Origin: Luteimonas panaciterrae
GTDB taxonomy: Bacteria; Pseudomonadota; Gammaproteobacteria; Xanthomonadales; Xanthomonadaceae
Assembly (NCBI RefSeq): GCF_020511115.1
Contig: NZ_JAJAVH010000001.1
Location: 496,001-560,000 of the forward strand
Direction of reading: 5' to 3'
DNA length: 64,000 nucleotides
This document shows, in pieces, positions 27,461-36,739 of the stretch. Position 1 is the stretch's first letter. Every line of letters begins with the position of its first letter. A model generated the notes under the pieces. The model searched no databases. It was not told where the DNA came from and saw only the letters and a program-made list of their open reading frames with translations. Both the position numbers and the translations under genes were made by a program.

Positions 27461-27594
27461 CGTGGCACAGCCGCGGCCGATGCGGGCACGACTAGTACGA
27501 ATAGGTTATTGGCCGGTCTTCCCCCGGGGCGTACAACGGACGCGTCGAACGGCGGCGTCCTTGCGCCTGCCGTCATCGAGGGAGGAGGGTCCCC
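27461..27594. promoter_or_regulatory. dctA: Divergent promoter region between hybrid kinase gene and dctA
   Basis: 134 bp. It has a relatively AT-rich patch CTAGTACGAATAGGTTATTGG at about 27491-27511 that contains an ACTAGT hexamer, a plausible site for a LuxR-type regulator or a promoter element. A strong ribosome site, GGGAGGAGGG, precedes the dctA ATG. The operator is a guess from position. Confidence 0.35.
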
Positions 27595-28926
27595 ATGCTG
27601 AAAACCGATCTTGAGATCACCGCGCCGCCGGCGCGGGTACCGTTCTATCGTCATCTGTATTTCCAGGTGATCGTGGCCATCGTGGTCGGCGCCGTGCTCG
27701 GCCATTTCGAGCCGGCGTTCGCGGTGCAGCTCAAGCCGCTGGGCGATGCCTTCATCAAGTTGGTGAAGATGATCATCGCGCCGGTGATCTTCCTGACCAT
27801 CGTCACCGGCATCGCCAGCATGACCAGCCTGAAGACGGTGGGCCGGGTGATGCTGAAGGCGATGATCTATTTCCTTGTACTGTCGACGCTGGCGCTGGTG
27901 GTCGGCCTGTTGATCGCGCACGTCGTACAGCCCGGCGCCGGTATGAACATCAATCCGGCCGAACTCGACACCACCGAGGTGACGAAGTACGCGAGCAAGG
28001 CGCACGACCTCACCCTCACCGGTTTCCTGATGGACATCATCCCGGAGACGGTGATCGGTGCCTTCACCACCGGCAACATCCTGCAGGTGCTGTTCTTCGC
28101 CGTGCTGTTCGGCATCGCGCTGGCGCTGGTCGGCAAGCCGGGCGAGCCGGTGCTGAAGTTTTTCGAGGCGCTGACCTGGCCGATCTTCAAGCTGGTCGCG
28201 ATCTTGATGAAGGCCGCACCGATCGGCGCCTTCGGCGCGATCGCCTTCACCATCGGCAAGTACGGCATCGGCGCGCTGGTCAATCTGGCCTGGCTGGTCG
28301 GTTCGTTCTACGTCGGCGCGTTGTTGTTCGTGTTGGTGATCCTGGGGCTGGTGGCGCGGGTGAACGGCTTCTCTATCCTCGGATTGCTGCGTTATCTCAA
28401 GGCCGAACTGCTGCTGGTGCTGGGCACCTCGTCGTCGGAAGCCGCGCTGCCGGCGCTGATGCAGAAGATGGAGCGCGCCGGTTGCGGCAAGTCCGTGGTC
28501 GGCCTGGTCGTGCCGACCGGCTATTCGTTCAATCTCGATGGCACCAATCTGTACATGACGCTGGCGGCGCTGTTCATCGCCCAGGCCACCAACACGCACC
28601 TGTCGATGAGCGAACAACTGGGATTGCTGGCGGTGGCGATGGTGAGCTCGAAAGGCGCCGCGGGTGTGACCGGCGCGGGTTTCATCACGCTGGCGGCGAC
28701 GCTGTCGGTGGTGCCGTCGGTGCCGGTGGCGGGCATGGCGCTGATCCTCGGCATCGACCGCTTCATGAGCGAATGCCGCGCGCTCACCAACTTCATCGGC
28801 AACGCGGTGGCGACGGTGGTGGTGTCGCGCTGGGAAGGCGCGCTCGATCGCGATCGCCTGGATGCCGCGCTGCATGGACACGAGTTGCCGATGCCCGAGC
28901 TCAACGAGCCCACGCTCCCCACCTGA
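27595..28926 (+). CDS. dctA: C4-dicarboxylate/H+ (Na+) symporter DctA
   Basis: 443 residues of the glutamate/dicarboxylate-cation symporter family. Typical parts: [38 protein letters not shown], the serine-rich re-entrant hairpin [33 protein letters not shown] and [14 protein letters not shown]. It imports succinate, fumarate and malate at the inner membrane. First gene of a probable operon with the esterase (15 bp gap) and porin (47 bp gap) downstream. The divergent DctB-like kinase suggests inducible control. Confidence 0.95.
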   Translation: MLKTDLEITAPPARVPFYRHLYFQVIVAIVVGAVLGHFEPAFAVQLKPLGDAFIKLVKMIIAPVIFLTIVTGIASMTSLKTVGRVMLKAMIYFLVLSTLALVVGLLIAHVVQPGAGMNINPAELDTTEVTKYASKAHDLTLTGFLMDIIPETVIGAFTTGNILQVLFFAVLFGIALALVGKPGEPVLKFFEALTWPIFKLVAILMKAAPIGAFGAIAFTIGKYGIGALVNLAWLVGSFYVGALLFVLVILGLVARVNGFSILGLLRYLKAELLLVLGTSSSEAALPALMQKMERAGCGKSVVGLVVPTGYSFNLDGTNLYMTLAALFIAQATNTHLSMSEQLGLLAVAMVSSKGAAGVTGAGFITLAATLSVVPSVPVAGMALILGIDRFMSECRALTNFIGNAVATVVVSRWEGALDRDRLDAALHGHELPMPELNEPTLPT

Positions 28927-28941
28927 CGCGGAGACATCACG

Positions 28942-29922
28942 ATGAAGATCCGCTGGATCGCGATCATGCTCGCGACCTGGCTGGCAATGGCCGGCCTCGC
29001 AAAAGCTCAAGCTCCATCGCCGGATATGACGCTCGATCTCTGGCCCGCGACACGACTGGCCGATGCGCCGGTTAGCGGCCCCGAGCGTGTTGGCAAGGAC
29101 GGCAGCGCACGCGGCGCGGTCACGCATGTTTCGCAGCCGCGTCTTGAAATCTACAAGCCGGCGCATCCCAACGGCAGCGCGGTGCTGGTGATTGGCGGTG
29201 GCGGCTATTTCCGCATCCAGATCGGCGGCGCCGCGAAGCCGATCGCGCAATGGTTGCAGGCGACCGGCACCACGGCGGCGGTGCTGTATTACCGATTGCC
29301 GGGCGATGGCTGGAAACCCGAGGCACCGTTCCAGGACGGCCAGCGCGCGATGCGATTGTTGCGCGCGCATGCCGCCGAACTCGGCGTCGATCCGAAGCGC
29401 ATCGGTGTGATCGGTTTGTCTGCGGGCGCCAATCTCGCCGGCATCGTCGCCACGCGTCCGGATTTCGCGTTCTATGCGCCGCTCGATGAGGCGGATGCGT
29501 TGCCGGCGCGTCCGGATTTCGTGGGCATGATCTATCCGGTGGTGTCGTTGCGCCCGCCGCTGAACACCACGCGTTCGGCGCGCGAGCTGTCGAAGCAGCC
29601 GGATGCGGCCGAGGCCTATTCGGTGGAAGCGCACGTCGACGCGAAGACGCCACCGACCTTCCTCGCGCAAGCGGTCGACGATCCGATCGTCAGCGTCGGT
29701 CACAGCCTGCTGATGTTCTCGACCTTGCGCAAGGCCGGCGTGCCCGCCGAGATCCACGTCTTCGAGAAAGGCGGTCACAGCTGGGGGCTGGGCGCGCCGG
29801 GTTCGACGGTGTCGGCGTGGCCACGCCTGTTCGCGGCCTGGGCGCGCAGCCACGGCTATCTCGGCGCGACGCCCGAGGACACCGCGTCGAAACCGGCGGC
29901 CGCCGATGCGAACGGCGGCTGA
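28942..29922 (+). CDS. Secreted alpha/beta-hydrolase (esterase-like)
   Basis: 326 residues with signal peptide (MKIRWIAIMLATWLAMAGLA, cleavage after AKA or nearby). Oxyanion region VIGGGGYF, nucleophile Ser in GLSAGANLA (about 160), Asp in AVDDPIV and His in KGGHSWGLG complete the triad. It resembles acetylxylan-esterase/BD-FAE-like and lipase-like hydrolases. Position between dctA and a porin suggests release of an organic acid from an ester in the periplasm followed by uptake, but the substrate is not shown by sequence. Confidence 0.85.
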   Translation: MKIRWIAIMLATWLAMAGLAKAQAPSPDMTLDLWPATRLADAPVSGPERVGKDGSARGAVTHVSQPRLEIYKPAHPNGSAVLVIGGGGYFRIQIGGAAKPIAQWLQATGTTAAVLYYRLPGDGWKPEAPFQDGQRAMRLLRAHAAELGVDPKRIGVIGLSAGANLAGIVATRPDFAFYAPLDEADALPARPDFVGMIYPVVSLRPPLNTTRSARELSKQPDAAEAYSVEAHVDAKTPPTFLAQAVDDPIVSVGHSLLMFSTLRKAGVPAEIHVFEKGGHSWGLGAPGSTVSAWPRLFAAWARSHGYLGATPEDTASKPAAADANGG

Positions 29923-29969
29923 TGCCGCGCACCACCATCTCCCCCACTTCACGAAACCGAGAGATCGCC

Positions 29970-31454
29970 ATGAAGCAGATCCGTCCATGCGTGCTGGCTG
30001 TTGTCGTCAATCTCGCCTTGTCGGGCGTCGCCTTGCCGGCATTGGCGCAGGACGGTGCGATGTCGAATGCGGAAATGGCGCGACTGATCCGCGCGCAGGC
30101 CGCCAAGATCGATGCGCTGGAAAAACGTCTCGCGGCCCTGGAACAGCAGAACGCCACGCTGGCCGCGAGTCCCGCCGCGCCGGCCGATCCGAAGCAGCTC
30201 GACCCAAAGCAGGCCGAAGTCGCCAATGCCATCGCCGACACCACGCGGCAATCCGACATCGCGCAGCTGCAGGCGCAGGTCGCGCAACTGGCGGCCGCGA
30301 AGAACGACGGCAATCCCAACATCGACTGGCGCGACGGTAGCCCGGAATTCCGCAGCGCCGACGGCAAGTTCACCTTCCGCCCGCGTGGCCGCGTGGCATT
30401 GGACATCTCGAGCACGCGCGGTTCGGACTTCGATGCCCGCAACATCGGCGGCACCGAGATGAGCCAGGTGCGTTTGGGGGCGGAAGGCACGATCGGGCCG
30501 TTCGGCTACAAGGTCGAGGCGGATTTCGCCGACAACGCCACGTCGGTGAAGGATGCCTTCGTATCCTACGAAACCAAGGCCGGCGGGCTGCCGTTGGAAA
30601 TCTATGTCGGCAACAAGCTCAAGGATCGCAGCATCGAAGGCGCCGGCACGCAGACCCGCACGCCGTTCATGGACCGCAACGCAGTAGGGACGGTGACCTC
30701 ACCTGTGAATGGGTTCTACGGTCTGGGCGTGCAGGCGCGCCTGTACGGATCGAACTGGCATCTCGGCCTCGGTATCACTGGCGACGATCTCAGCAACACC
30801 GGCGAGAGCAGTGATTCGGTGGCCTATACCGTCCGCGCGCATTGGAATCCGATCAAGCGCTCGCAGGGATTCGTGCATCTGGGCGGCTGGTACTACTACG
30901 AGAACCTCTCCGACGACGTGCTCAGCATCAACAAGACCTCGCGTATCGGGCTCGGTTTCAACGACAACCTGCGCGTCTCGGCGAGCGCCATCGACAATCC
31001 CACCGACGATCACGGCTGGGGTTATGAGATCGGTGGCGTGTATCGCAGCATGTATGGCTTCGTGGAGCAGGGCGAGCGCACCATCAATTCCAGCACCGAA
31101 CCCAGCGTCGAGCACAAGGCGACGTCGGTCTACGGCGGCTGGATGATCACCGGCGAGAAGCCCGGTTTCAGCGCGCGTTCCGGCGTCTGGGGCACCACGC
31201 GTGTGGCCAATCCGGTGGGCGAGGGCGGGTGGGGCGCGTTCGAGGTGGCCGTGCGCTACGACGATTACGACTTCACCGACGCACCGCGCGGCGGCGAGGG
31301 CAAGGCCTACACCTTGGGCCTGAACTGGCACCTCAACGACTGGGTGAAGCTGATGCTCGACTACGTGCACTGGAAGACCGACAACCAGGTCGGCAGCTTC
31401 CGTGGCCTGGATACCGGCGACACCATCGGTCTGCGAACGCAGGTGGTGTTCTGA
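29970..31454 (+). CDS. Outer-membrane porin of the OprO/OprP type
   Basis: 494 residues starting MKQIRPCVLAVVVNLALSG, with a signal peptide ending ALPALAQ, then a coiled coil (IRAQAAKIDALEKRLAALEQQ pattern) typical of OprO/OprP-like porins that trimerise through it. Next come alternating beta-strands such as FRPRGRVALDIS, FGYKVEADFADNA, LGLNWHLNDWVKLMLDYVHW and a terminal aromatic Phe (TQVVF), the outer-membrane insertion signal. The family includes phosphate-selective porins; here, behind dctA, a dicarboxylate or general anion role is equally possible. Confidence 0.87.
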   Translation: MKQIRPCVLAVVVNLALSGVALPALAQDGAMSNAEMARLIRAQAAKIDALEKRLAALEQQNATLAASPAAPADPKQLDPKQAEVANAIADTTRQSDIAQLQAQVAQLAAAKNDGNPNIDWRDGSPEFRSADGKFTFRPRGRVALDISSTRGSDFDARNIGGTEMSQVRLGAEGTIGPFGYKVEADFADNATSVKDAFVSYETKAGGLPLEIYVGNKLKDRSIEGAGTQTRTPFMDRNAVGTVTSPVNGFYGLGVQARLYGSNWHLGLGITGDDLSNTGESSDSVAYTVRAHWNPIKRSQGFVHLGGWYYYENLSDDVLSINKTSRIGLGFNDNLRVSASAIDNPTDDHGWGYEIGGVYRSMYGFVEQGERTINSSTEPSVEHKATSVYGGWMITGEKPGFSARSGVWGTTRVANPVGEGGWGAFEVAVRYDDYDFTDAPRGGEGKAYTLGLNWHLNDWVKLMLDYVHWKTDNQVGSFRGLDTGDTIGLRTQVVF

Positions 31455-31483
31455 CGCCAGCCGCTGCGTGTCGCGGCGATGCG

Positions 31484-32554
31484 TCAGCGCCAGTCGGCGC
31501 GTTCGGCTTCCGTCAGTGGCAGGTCGACGGCGGCGCCGTCGCGTGCGGATCGCAGCGCCGCTTCCAGCACGGCCACCGTCGCCAAGGCTTGCGCCGGCGT
31601 GACCGGTGCGTCGGTGTCATGGAGGATCGCATCGCGCACGCCTTCGTAGTAGCGGCGCTGATCGCCTGATGGCACTGGGAGTTGCTTCGGTGCGTCGCCG
31701 CTGCCGTCGAACAGCAGCAGCGGATCATCGTCCTCACCCCAGCCGGGATCGCCCGGACGCATCCCGCGCAGCAGTTGCGACTCCTGCGGATCAAGATCCC
31801 GTTTGACCAGACTGCCGCGCGTGCCATGCACGGTGAAGCGGGCACTGCCGCCGGCGACCAGCATGCCGGCATGCAGGATTGCACGAGCCTGGCCGTAATC
31901 CAGCACGACATGCGCCCAATCGAGCGTGCGGCCGCCGTCTCGCTGCGTGGCGAAATCGGCATTCACGCGATGCGGCAGGCCGAGCAGTTGCAAGGTCTGA
32001 TCGATGAGATGCGGGCCGAGATCGAACCAGATGCCGCCGCCGGGCACGTTACGCTCGCGCCAGCGATCGCGCACTTCGGGGCGGAAGCGGTCGAAATGCG
32101 TCTCCAGATGCACGACCTCGCCGATCAGGCCATCGTCGATCGCCTGCTTCACCGCGAGGAAATCGCTGTCCCAGCGCCGGTTCTGGAATACCGACAGCTT
32201 GCGTCCGCGCTCTCGCGCCAGCGCGACCAGCGCTCTCGCTTCGTCCAGCGTAAGCGTGAACGGCTTGTCCACGACCACGTGCTTGCCCGCCTCGAGCGCG
32301 GCGCGCGCCAGAGGGGCGTGGCTGTCGTTGGGCGAGGCGATCACGACGAGATCGACGCCAGGATCGGCGATGGCCTGGAGCGGATCGTCGATCACCCGCG
32401 CATCCGGGAAATCCGCATGCACCTTGCTCGCATCACGCGAAGCCACCACGGCCAGTTTCAGCCCCAGCGTGGTGGCGATCAGCGGCGCATGAAAGGTCTT
32501 GCCGGCGAAACCGTAGCCGATCAGGGCGACGTTGAGCGGTTTCGTCACTTCCAT
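31484..32554 (-). CDS. Gfo/Idh/MocA-family oxidoreductase (YdgJ-like)
   Basis: 356 residues. Rossmann domain MEVTKPLNVALIGYGFAGKT, then VVIASPNDSHAPLA, the signature GKHVVVDKPFTLT with catalytic Lys, and in the C-terminal domain GGGIWFDLGPHLIDQTLQL with the catalytic His. The overall pattern is that of YdgJ/IolX-type inositol or sugar dehydrogenases using NAD(P). The start at 32554 overlaps the stop region of the upstream lipoprotein gene by 10 bp, so the two are probably one transcript. Substrate unknown. Confidence 0.9.
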   Translation of the reverse strand: MEVTKPLNVALIGYGFAGKTFHAPLIATTLGLKLAVVASRDASKVHADFPDARVIDDPLQAIADPGVDLVVIASPNDSHAPLARAALEAGKHVVVDKPFTLTLDEARALVALARERGRKLSVFQNRRWDSDFLAVKQAIDDGLIGEVVHLETHFDRFRPEVRDRWRERNVPGGGIWFDLGPHLIDQTLQLLGLPHRVNADFATQRDGGRTLDWAHVVLDYGQARAILHAGMLVAGGSARFTVHGTRGSLVKRDLDPQESQLLRGMRPGDPGWGEDDDPLLLFDGSGDAPKQLPVPSGDQRRYYEGVRDAILHDTDAPVTPAQALATVAVLEAALRSARDGAAVDLPLTEAERADWR

Positions 32555-32856
32555 TCGAACAGTTTGAAATACGTCTGCGGCGGATTGCCGCCTTCCTCGT
32601 CGACGATGCCGTCGCCATTGCGGTCGAACAGGTAGTAGGCCGGCCCGCGGGCAGGTTGCACCTTCACCGCGCGCAGCTTGCCGGCGACGCGGTATTGGGT
32701 GATCACATCGCCGTTGTCGTGGGTCACGGTGGTCGGCTCGGCATCGGGCGGGATGTCCGCTTCCGAGGCACCACCGTGGCTGGCGCCTCCCATCGTGGCG
32801 CAGCCGGCGAGCGCCAGCGACGAGGACAGCAGCAACGCGATATGAACTCGATTCAC
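32545..32856 (-). CDS. DUF2782-like lipoprotein
   Basis: 103 residues from a GTG at 32856, preceded by a GAGGAG ribosome site. Lipoprotein signal with lipobox LAGC (Cys about 18), then an acidic linker and a folded part with TTVTHDNGDVITQYRVAG and YYLFDRNGDGIVDEE. The pattern fits DUF2782, a small envelope family that I recall beside polA in pseudomonads and xanthomonads; polA is indeed divergent here, 105 bp away. Function unknown. Confidence 0.78.
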   Translation of the reverse strand: MNRVHIALLLSSSLALAGCATMGGASHGGASEADIPPDAEPTTVTHDNGDVITQYRVAGKLRAVKVQPARGPAYYLFDRNGDGIVDEEGGNPPQTYFKLFEWK

Positions 32857-32961
32857 GACGGGCTCCTCGATATCTGTAAGGGATAGTATGCGCCGCCGCG
32901 GCGTTGGCCAGGAGTGACGGTACGTCAACGCTCAGTCTCGCGACAGCAGTAGAATCCCCGC

Positions 32962-35730
32962 ATGACACGCCTAGTCCTGATCGACGGTTCCTCCTACCTC
33001 TATCGCGCCTTCCACGCGCTGCCGCCGCTGTCCAACGCCCAGGGCGAGCCCACCGGCGCGCTGTTCGGCGTGGTGAACATGCTGCGCGCGCACCTGAAGG
33101 AAAAACCCGATTACCTCGCCTTCGTGGTCGACGCGCCGGGCAAGACCTTCCGCGACGAGCTCTACCCCGAATACAAGGCCAACCGCGCGGAGATGCCGGG
33201 TGATCTGCGCGCGCAGATCGAGCCGATGATGGAAGTGGTCGAGGCACTGGGCATTCCGCTGCTGCGCATCACCGGTGTCGAGGCCGACGATGTGATCGGC
33301 ACGCTCGCGCTCGCCGCGGCGGCCGACGGGATCGACGTCACCATCTCCACCGGCGACAAGGATTTCGCGCAGCTGGTGCGCCCGCATGTGGAACTGGTCA
33401 ACACGATGAGCGGCAGCCGCATGGACTCCGATGCCTCGGTGATCGAGAAGTTCGGCGTGGCGCCGGGACGGATCGTCGATCTGCTGGCACTGATGGGCGA
33501 CACCATCGACAACGTCATCGGCGTGGAGAAGTGCGGACCGAAGACCGCGGCGAAATGGCTGGAACAGTACGGCTCGCTCGAGGATGTGATCGCCAATGCG
33601 GACGGCATCAAGGGCAAGGTCGGCGACAACCTGCGCGCCGCGTTGCCGCGCCTGCCGCTGAATCGCACGCTGGTGACGATCAAGACCGATGTGCCGTTGG
33701 AACAGGCGCCAACCGCGTTGACGATGCGCGAGCGCGACGTCGAGAAGCTGCGCGAGCTGTACAAGCGCTTCGGCATGAACCAGGCGTTGCGCGAGCTCGA
33801 AGGCGCGAGCACCGGCAGCGATGCGGTGGCGCCGGCGCCGGGTTCCTCGCGTCGTGGCGGCGCGGCGTTCATCACCGCGCCCGCGGCGGAATCCGAAACG
33901 CCCGATGCCGAACTGGCCGCGCCCGGCCGCTACACGGCCGTCACCACCGAGGAACAATTCGAAGCCCTGCTCGCCAGCCTGCGCGCGGCGGACAGCTTCG
34001 CTTTCGACAGCGAAACCGACGCGCTCGACGCGATGCGCGCCAATCTGGTCGGCCTGAGCTTCAGCACGACGCCAGGTGAAGCCTGGTACGTGCCACTCGG
34101 CCACATTTATCCCGGCGCGCCGCCGCAACTCGACCTGGGCAAGACACTCGCCGCGCTCGCGCCGCTGTTCGCCGATCCGAACAAGAAGAAGATCGGTCAG
34201 CACGGCAAGTACGACCTGCACGTCCTGCGCCGCCACGGCGTGAACGTGGCCGGCTACGCCGAGGACACGATGCTGGAGAGTTTCGTGCTCGACTCCGGCC
34301 GCACGCGCCACGACATGGACTCGCTGGCGACGCGCTATCTCGGCTACCAGACCATCAAGTACGAGGAGGTGGCGGGGAAGGGCAGCAAGCAGATCTCCTT
34401 CTCGCAGGTCGCCATCGACGACGCCACGCGCTACGCCGCCGAGGACGCCGACGTCACACTGCGCCTGCATCGCGTGTTCGAGCCGAAGATCGCCGCCGAG
34501 GCGGGGCTGGAGCGCGTCTATCGCGAAATCGAGATGCCGCTGGTGCCCGTGCTCGAACGCGTGGAGAGCAACGGCGTGATGATCGACGCCGAGGAGTTGC
34601 GCCGGCAGAGCGCGGACCTGTCCAAGCGCATGCTGGCCGCGCAGCAGAAAGCCACCGAGTTGGCCGGACGCAGCTTCAATCTCGATTCGCCCAAGCAATT
34701 GGGCGCGTTGTTATTCGACGAGCTGAAACTGCCGGTGCTGGTGAAGACGCCATCGGGCGCGCCGTCGACGAACGAAGAGGCGCTGGAGGCGATCGCCGAT
34801 CAGCACGAACTGCCGCGCGTGATCCTCGATTACCGCGGCTTGGCCAAGCTGCGCAGCACCTACACCGACAAGCTGCCGGAGATGGTCAATCCCGACACCG
34901 GCCGCGTGCATACCAGCTATCACCAGGCCGGTGCCGCCACCGGACGGCTGGCCTCGACCGATCCCAACCTGCAGAACATCCCGATCCGTACCGACGACGG
35001 CCGCCGCATCCGCCGCGCCTTCGTCGCGCCGGCGGGGCGCAAGCTGGTAGCCTGCGACTACTCGCAGATCGAGCTGCGCATCATGGCGCACCTGTCCGAG
35101 GACGCCGGCCTGCTGCGCGCCTTCGAATCCGGCGCCGACATCCATCGCGCCACGGCGGCGGAAGTGTTCGGCAAGCCGCTGGACGAGATTTCCGGCAACG
35201 AGCGCCGCGCCGCCAAGGCGATCAATTTCGGCCTGATGTACGGCATGAGCGCCTTCGGCCTGGCCCGCAACCTCGGCATCGCCCGTGGCGAGGCGCAGGA
35301 CTACATCGCGTTGTATTTCTCGCGTTATCCCGGCGTGCGTGACTTCATGGAGCGCACGCGCCAGGAAGCGCGCGAGAAAGGCTTCGTGGAAACCGTGTTC
35401 GGCCGCCGCCTCTACCTCGAATACATCAACAAGGGCACGCAGGGGCAGCGCGCCGGCGCCGAGCGCGCGGCGATCAACGCGCCGATGCAGGGCACCGCAG
35501 CCGACATCATCAAGCGCGCGATGGTCGCCATCGACGGCTGGCTGGCGGAACAGGCCGGGCGCGCCATCATGATCCTGCAGGTGCACGACGAACTGGTGTT
35601 CGAGACGGACGCCGATTTCGTCCAGACGCTGCTGCCGGAGGTGACCAAGCGCATGTCCGCCGCCGCGCAGTTGCGCGTTCCGTTGGTCGTGGACAGTGGA
35701 ATCGGCGACAACTGGGATGAAGCGCACTGA
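32962..35730 (+). CDS. polA: DNA polymerase I
   Basis: 922 residues, full length. The N-terminal 5'-nuclease starts MTRLVLIDGSSYLYRAFHAL with TGVEADDVIGT and STGDKDFAQLV. The 3'-5' proofreading domain has FDSETD (about 348) with both acidic ligands intact. Polymerase motifs: DYSQIELR (about 698), RRAAKAINFGLMYG (motif B) and VHDEL (about 873). It removes RNA primers and fills repair gaps. An internal linker at about 290-310 (GASTGSDAVAPAPGSS) separates the first two domains. Confidence 0.97.
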   Translation: MTRLVLIDGSSYLYRAFHALPPLSNAQGEPTGALFGVVNMLRAHLKEKPDYLAFVVDAPGKTFRDELYPEYKANRAEMPGDLRAQIEPMMEVVEALGIPLLRITGVEADDVIGTLALAAAADGIDVTISTGDKDFAQLVRPHVELVNTMSGSRMDSDASVIEKFGVAPGRIVDLLALMGDTIDNVIGVEKCGPKTAAKWLEQYGSLEDVIANADGIKGKVGDNLRAALPRLPLNRTLVTIKTDVPLEQAPTALTMRERDVEKLRELYKRFGMNQALRELEGASTGSDAVAPAPGSSRRGGAAFITAPAAESETPDAELAAPGRYTAVTTEEQFEALLASLRAADSFAFDSETDALDAMRANLVGLSFSTTPGEAWYVPLGHIYPGAPPQLDLGKTLAALAPLFADPNKKKIGQHGKYDLHVLRRHGVNVAGYAEDTMLESFVLDSGRTRHDMDSLATRYLGYQTIKYEEVAGKGSKQISFSQVAIDDATRYAAEDADVTLRLHRVFEPKIAAEAGLERVYREIEMPLVPVLERVESNGVMIDAEELRRQSADLSKRMLAAQQKATELAGRSFNLDSPKQLGALLFDELKLPVLVKTPSGAPSTNEEALEAIADQHELPRVILDYRGLAKLRSTYTDKLPEMVNPDTGRVHTSYHQAGAATGRLASTDPNLQNIPIRTDDGRRIRRAFVAPAGRKLVACDYSQIELRIMAHLSEDAGLLRAFESGADIHRATAAEVFGKPLDEISGNERRAAKAINFGLMYGMSAFGLARNLGIARGEAQDYIALYFSRYPGVRDFMERTRQEAREKGFVETVFGRRLYLEYINKGTQGQRAGAERAAINAPMQGTAADIIKRAMVAIDGWLAEQAGRAIMILQVHDELVFETDADFVQTLLPEVTKRMSAAAQLRVPLVVDSGIGDNWDEAH

Positions 35731-36033
35731 CTATCGGTGGAAAGCATCGTCTTGCGCACTGCATGCAATGCGCATGCGATCTGTGTGCAAAGCAGCGTAA
35801 AGGCCGCGTAGACGCGATCAACGTCACCGATATGGAAACGATTTCCACCGCGAGTAAACACGCGCTGAACCCAACAAAAACTTAACACGACGCTTCACGA
35901 ACTATCCATGCACTGGGTGGTCATATACGCCGTGACAGATGCAATGTCTGTCACTGAGATCACTCCCTCCCCTGGAGTCGATCCCCGGAACGAAGGCCCC
36001 TCCCCAGGCCCCGTTCCCCAGCCCCGTTGGCCC

Positions 36034-36054
36034 CCCCTGCCTGCGGGGCTTTTT
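36034..36054 (+). terminator. Probable Rho-independent terminator downstream of polA
   Basis: CCCC, seven-base loop, GGGG, then CTTTTT. It lies about 300 bp after polA. A longer alternative pairing uses GCCCC at 36021. The distance from polA and the short stem make it moderate. Confidence 0.45.
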
Positions 36055-36084
36055 ATTGCCCCGCATTTTATGCGGAGCAATAAA

Positions 36085-36113
36085 ACCCAAAGTTTGCAGT
36101 GCAAACTTTGGGT
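36085..36113. repeat. Perfect palindrome, 13-bp arms
   Basis: ACCCAAAGTTTGC, AGT, then the exact reverse complement. It is much more AT-rich than its surroundings. It could be a bidirectional transcript end, a protein-binding site or part of a dispersed repeat cluster. Confidence 0.7.
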
Positions 36114-36155
36114 CCCGCTATGTTCCCCCAATCCCCGCGGCTTCGCCGCGCGCGT

Positions 36156-36204
36156 ATGCGGATCCCTCCGCAAGAGCCCGGCCATCCATGGCCGGACTTT
36201 CCAC
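36156..36204 (-). repeat. Palindromic two-hairpin element, copy 2 (intergenic)
   Basis: 49 bp. Read on the minus strand it runs GTGGAAAGTCCG, stem GGCCAT/ATGGCC, CGGGCTCTTGCG, stem TGCGGA/TCCGCA. It matches the copy inside coaB at 4464-4511 in flanks and architecture, while the stems differ by compensating changes. It lies 44 bp ahead of the DUF421 gene, in its 5' untranslated region. Confidence 0.85.
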
Positions 36205-36247
36205 AAAAAGCGACACACAATCAGCGTTTTCTTGGGGAGTGAATGCC

Positions 36248-36724
36248 ATGTCCGATCTGTTTGCGCTTTCGGCGCCGTGGTGGCACTTCGTGCTGCGGGC
36301 GGTGGCGATCTATTTCGTGGTGATGCTGCTGATCCGGATTTCGGGCAAGCGCGCGGTGGGGCAGTTCACGCCGTTCGATCTGGTGCTGCTGATCCTGATC
36401 GGCAACGCGGTGCAGAACGGGCTCAACGGTGGGGACAATTCACTCACGGGCGCCGTGGTGCTGGCCGGATGCCTGATCGCGCTCAATTACGCGGTGGCGT
36501 GGCTGACGGCACGCAGCGCGGTGGCGCGGCGCATCGTCGAGGGCGAGCCGGTGGTGGTGGCGCAGGATGGCCGCGTGTTCCACGACGTGCTCAGGCATGA
36601 GCTGGTCAGCAAGGCCGATTTCCACGAGGCGATGCGCGAGGCGGGGTGTTCCGACGTCGCATTGATCAAGCTGGCGCTGCTGGAGACCAACGGCCACATC
36701 AGCATTACGCAAAGGGATGGGTGA
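36248..36724 (+). CDS. DUF421 (YetF-like) membrane protein
   Basis: 158 residues. About three N-terminal membrane helices (VLRAVAIYFVVMLLIRI, FDLVLLILIGNAVQNGL, TGAVVLAGCLIALNYAVAWL) and a small C-terminal cytoplasmic YetF domain (VARRIVEGEPVVVAQDGRVF). The family signature ISGKRAVGQFTPFDLV is present. The ATG at 36248 follows GGGGAGTGA. YetF proteins are linked to membrane and spore physiology in firmicutes, but their biochemical role is unknown. Confidence 0.88.
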   Translation: MSDLFALSAPWWHFVLRAVAIYFVVMLLIRISGKRAVGQFTPFDLVLLILIGNAVQNGLNGGDNSLTGAVVLAGCLIALNYAVAWLTARSAVARRIVEGEPVVVAQDGRVFHDVLRHELVSKADFHEAMREAGCSDVALIKLALLETNGHISITQRDG

Positions 36725-36739
36725 GTAAGGGCATGCTTT

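Larger units (their letters stand above)
35731..36247. other. Intergenic region rich in palindromes
   Basis: 517 bp without a believable gene. It holds, left to right, a lower-GC stretch, a terminator-like hairpin with T-run, a palindrome with arms ATTGC/GCAAT at 36055-36081, a perfect 13-bp-arm palindrome at 36085-36113, a short GCGGCTTCGCCGC hairpin at about 36137-36149 and the two-hairpin repeat at 36156-36204. The 107-codon reverse ORF across it is made of these palindromes and is rejected. Confidence 0.6.

Noticed and set aside
27364..29988. 874-codon minus-strand frame
   Set aside because: Antisense to dctA and the esterase gene, both of which have clear families.
35895..36218. 107-codon minus-strand ORF after polA
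   Set aside because: It is built from palindromes and a repeat copy, has no ribosome site and no protein-like pattern.
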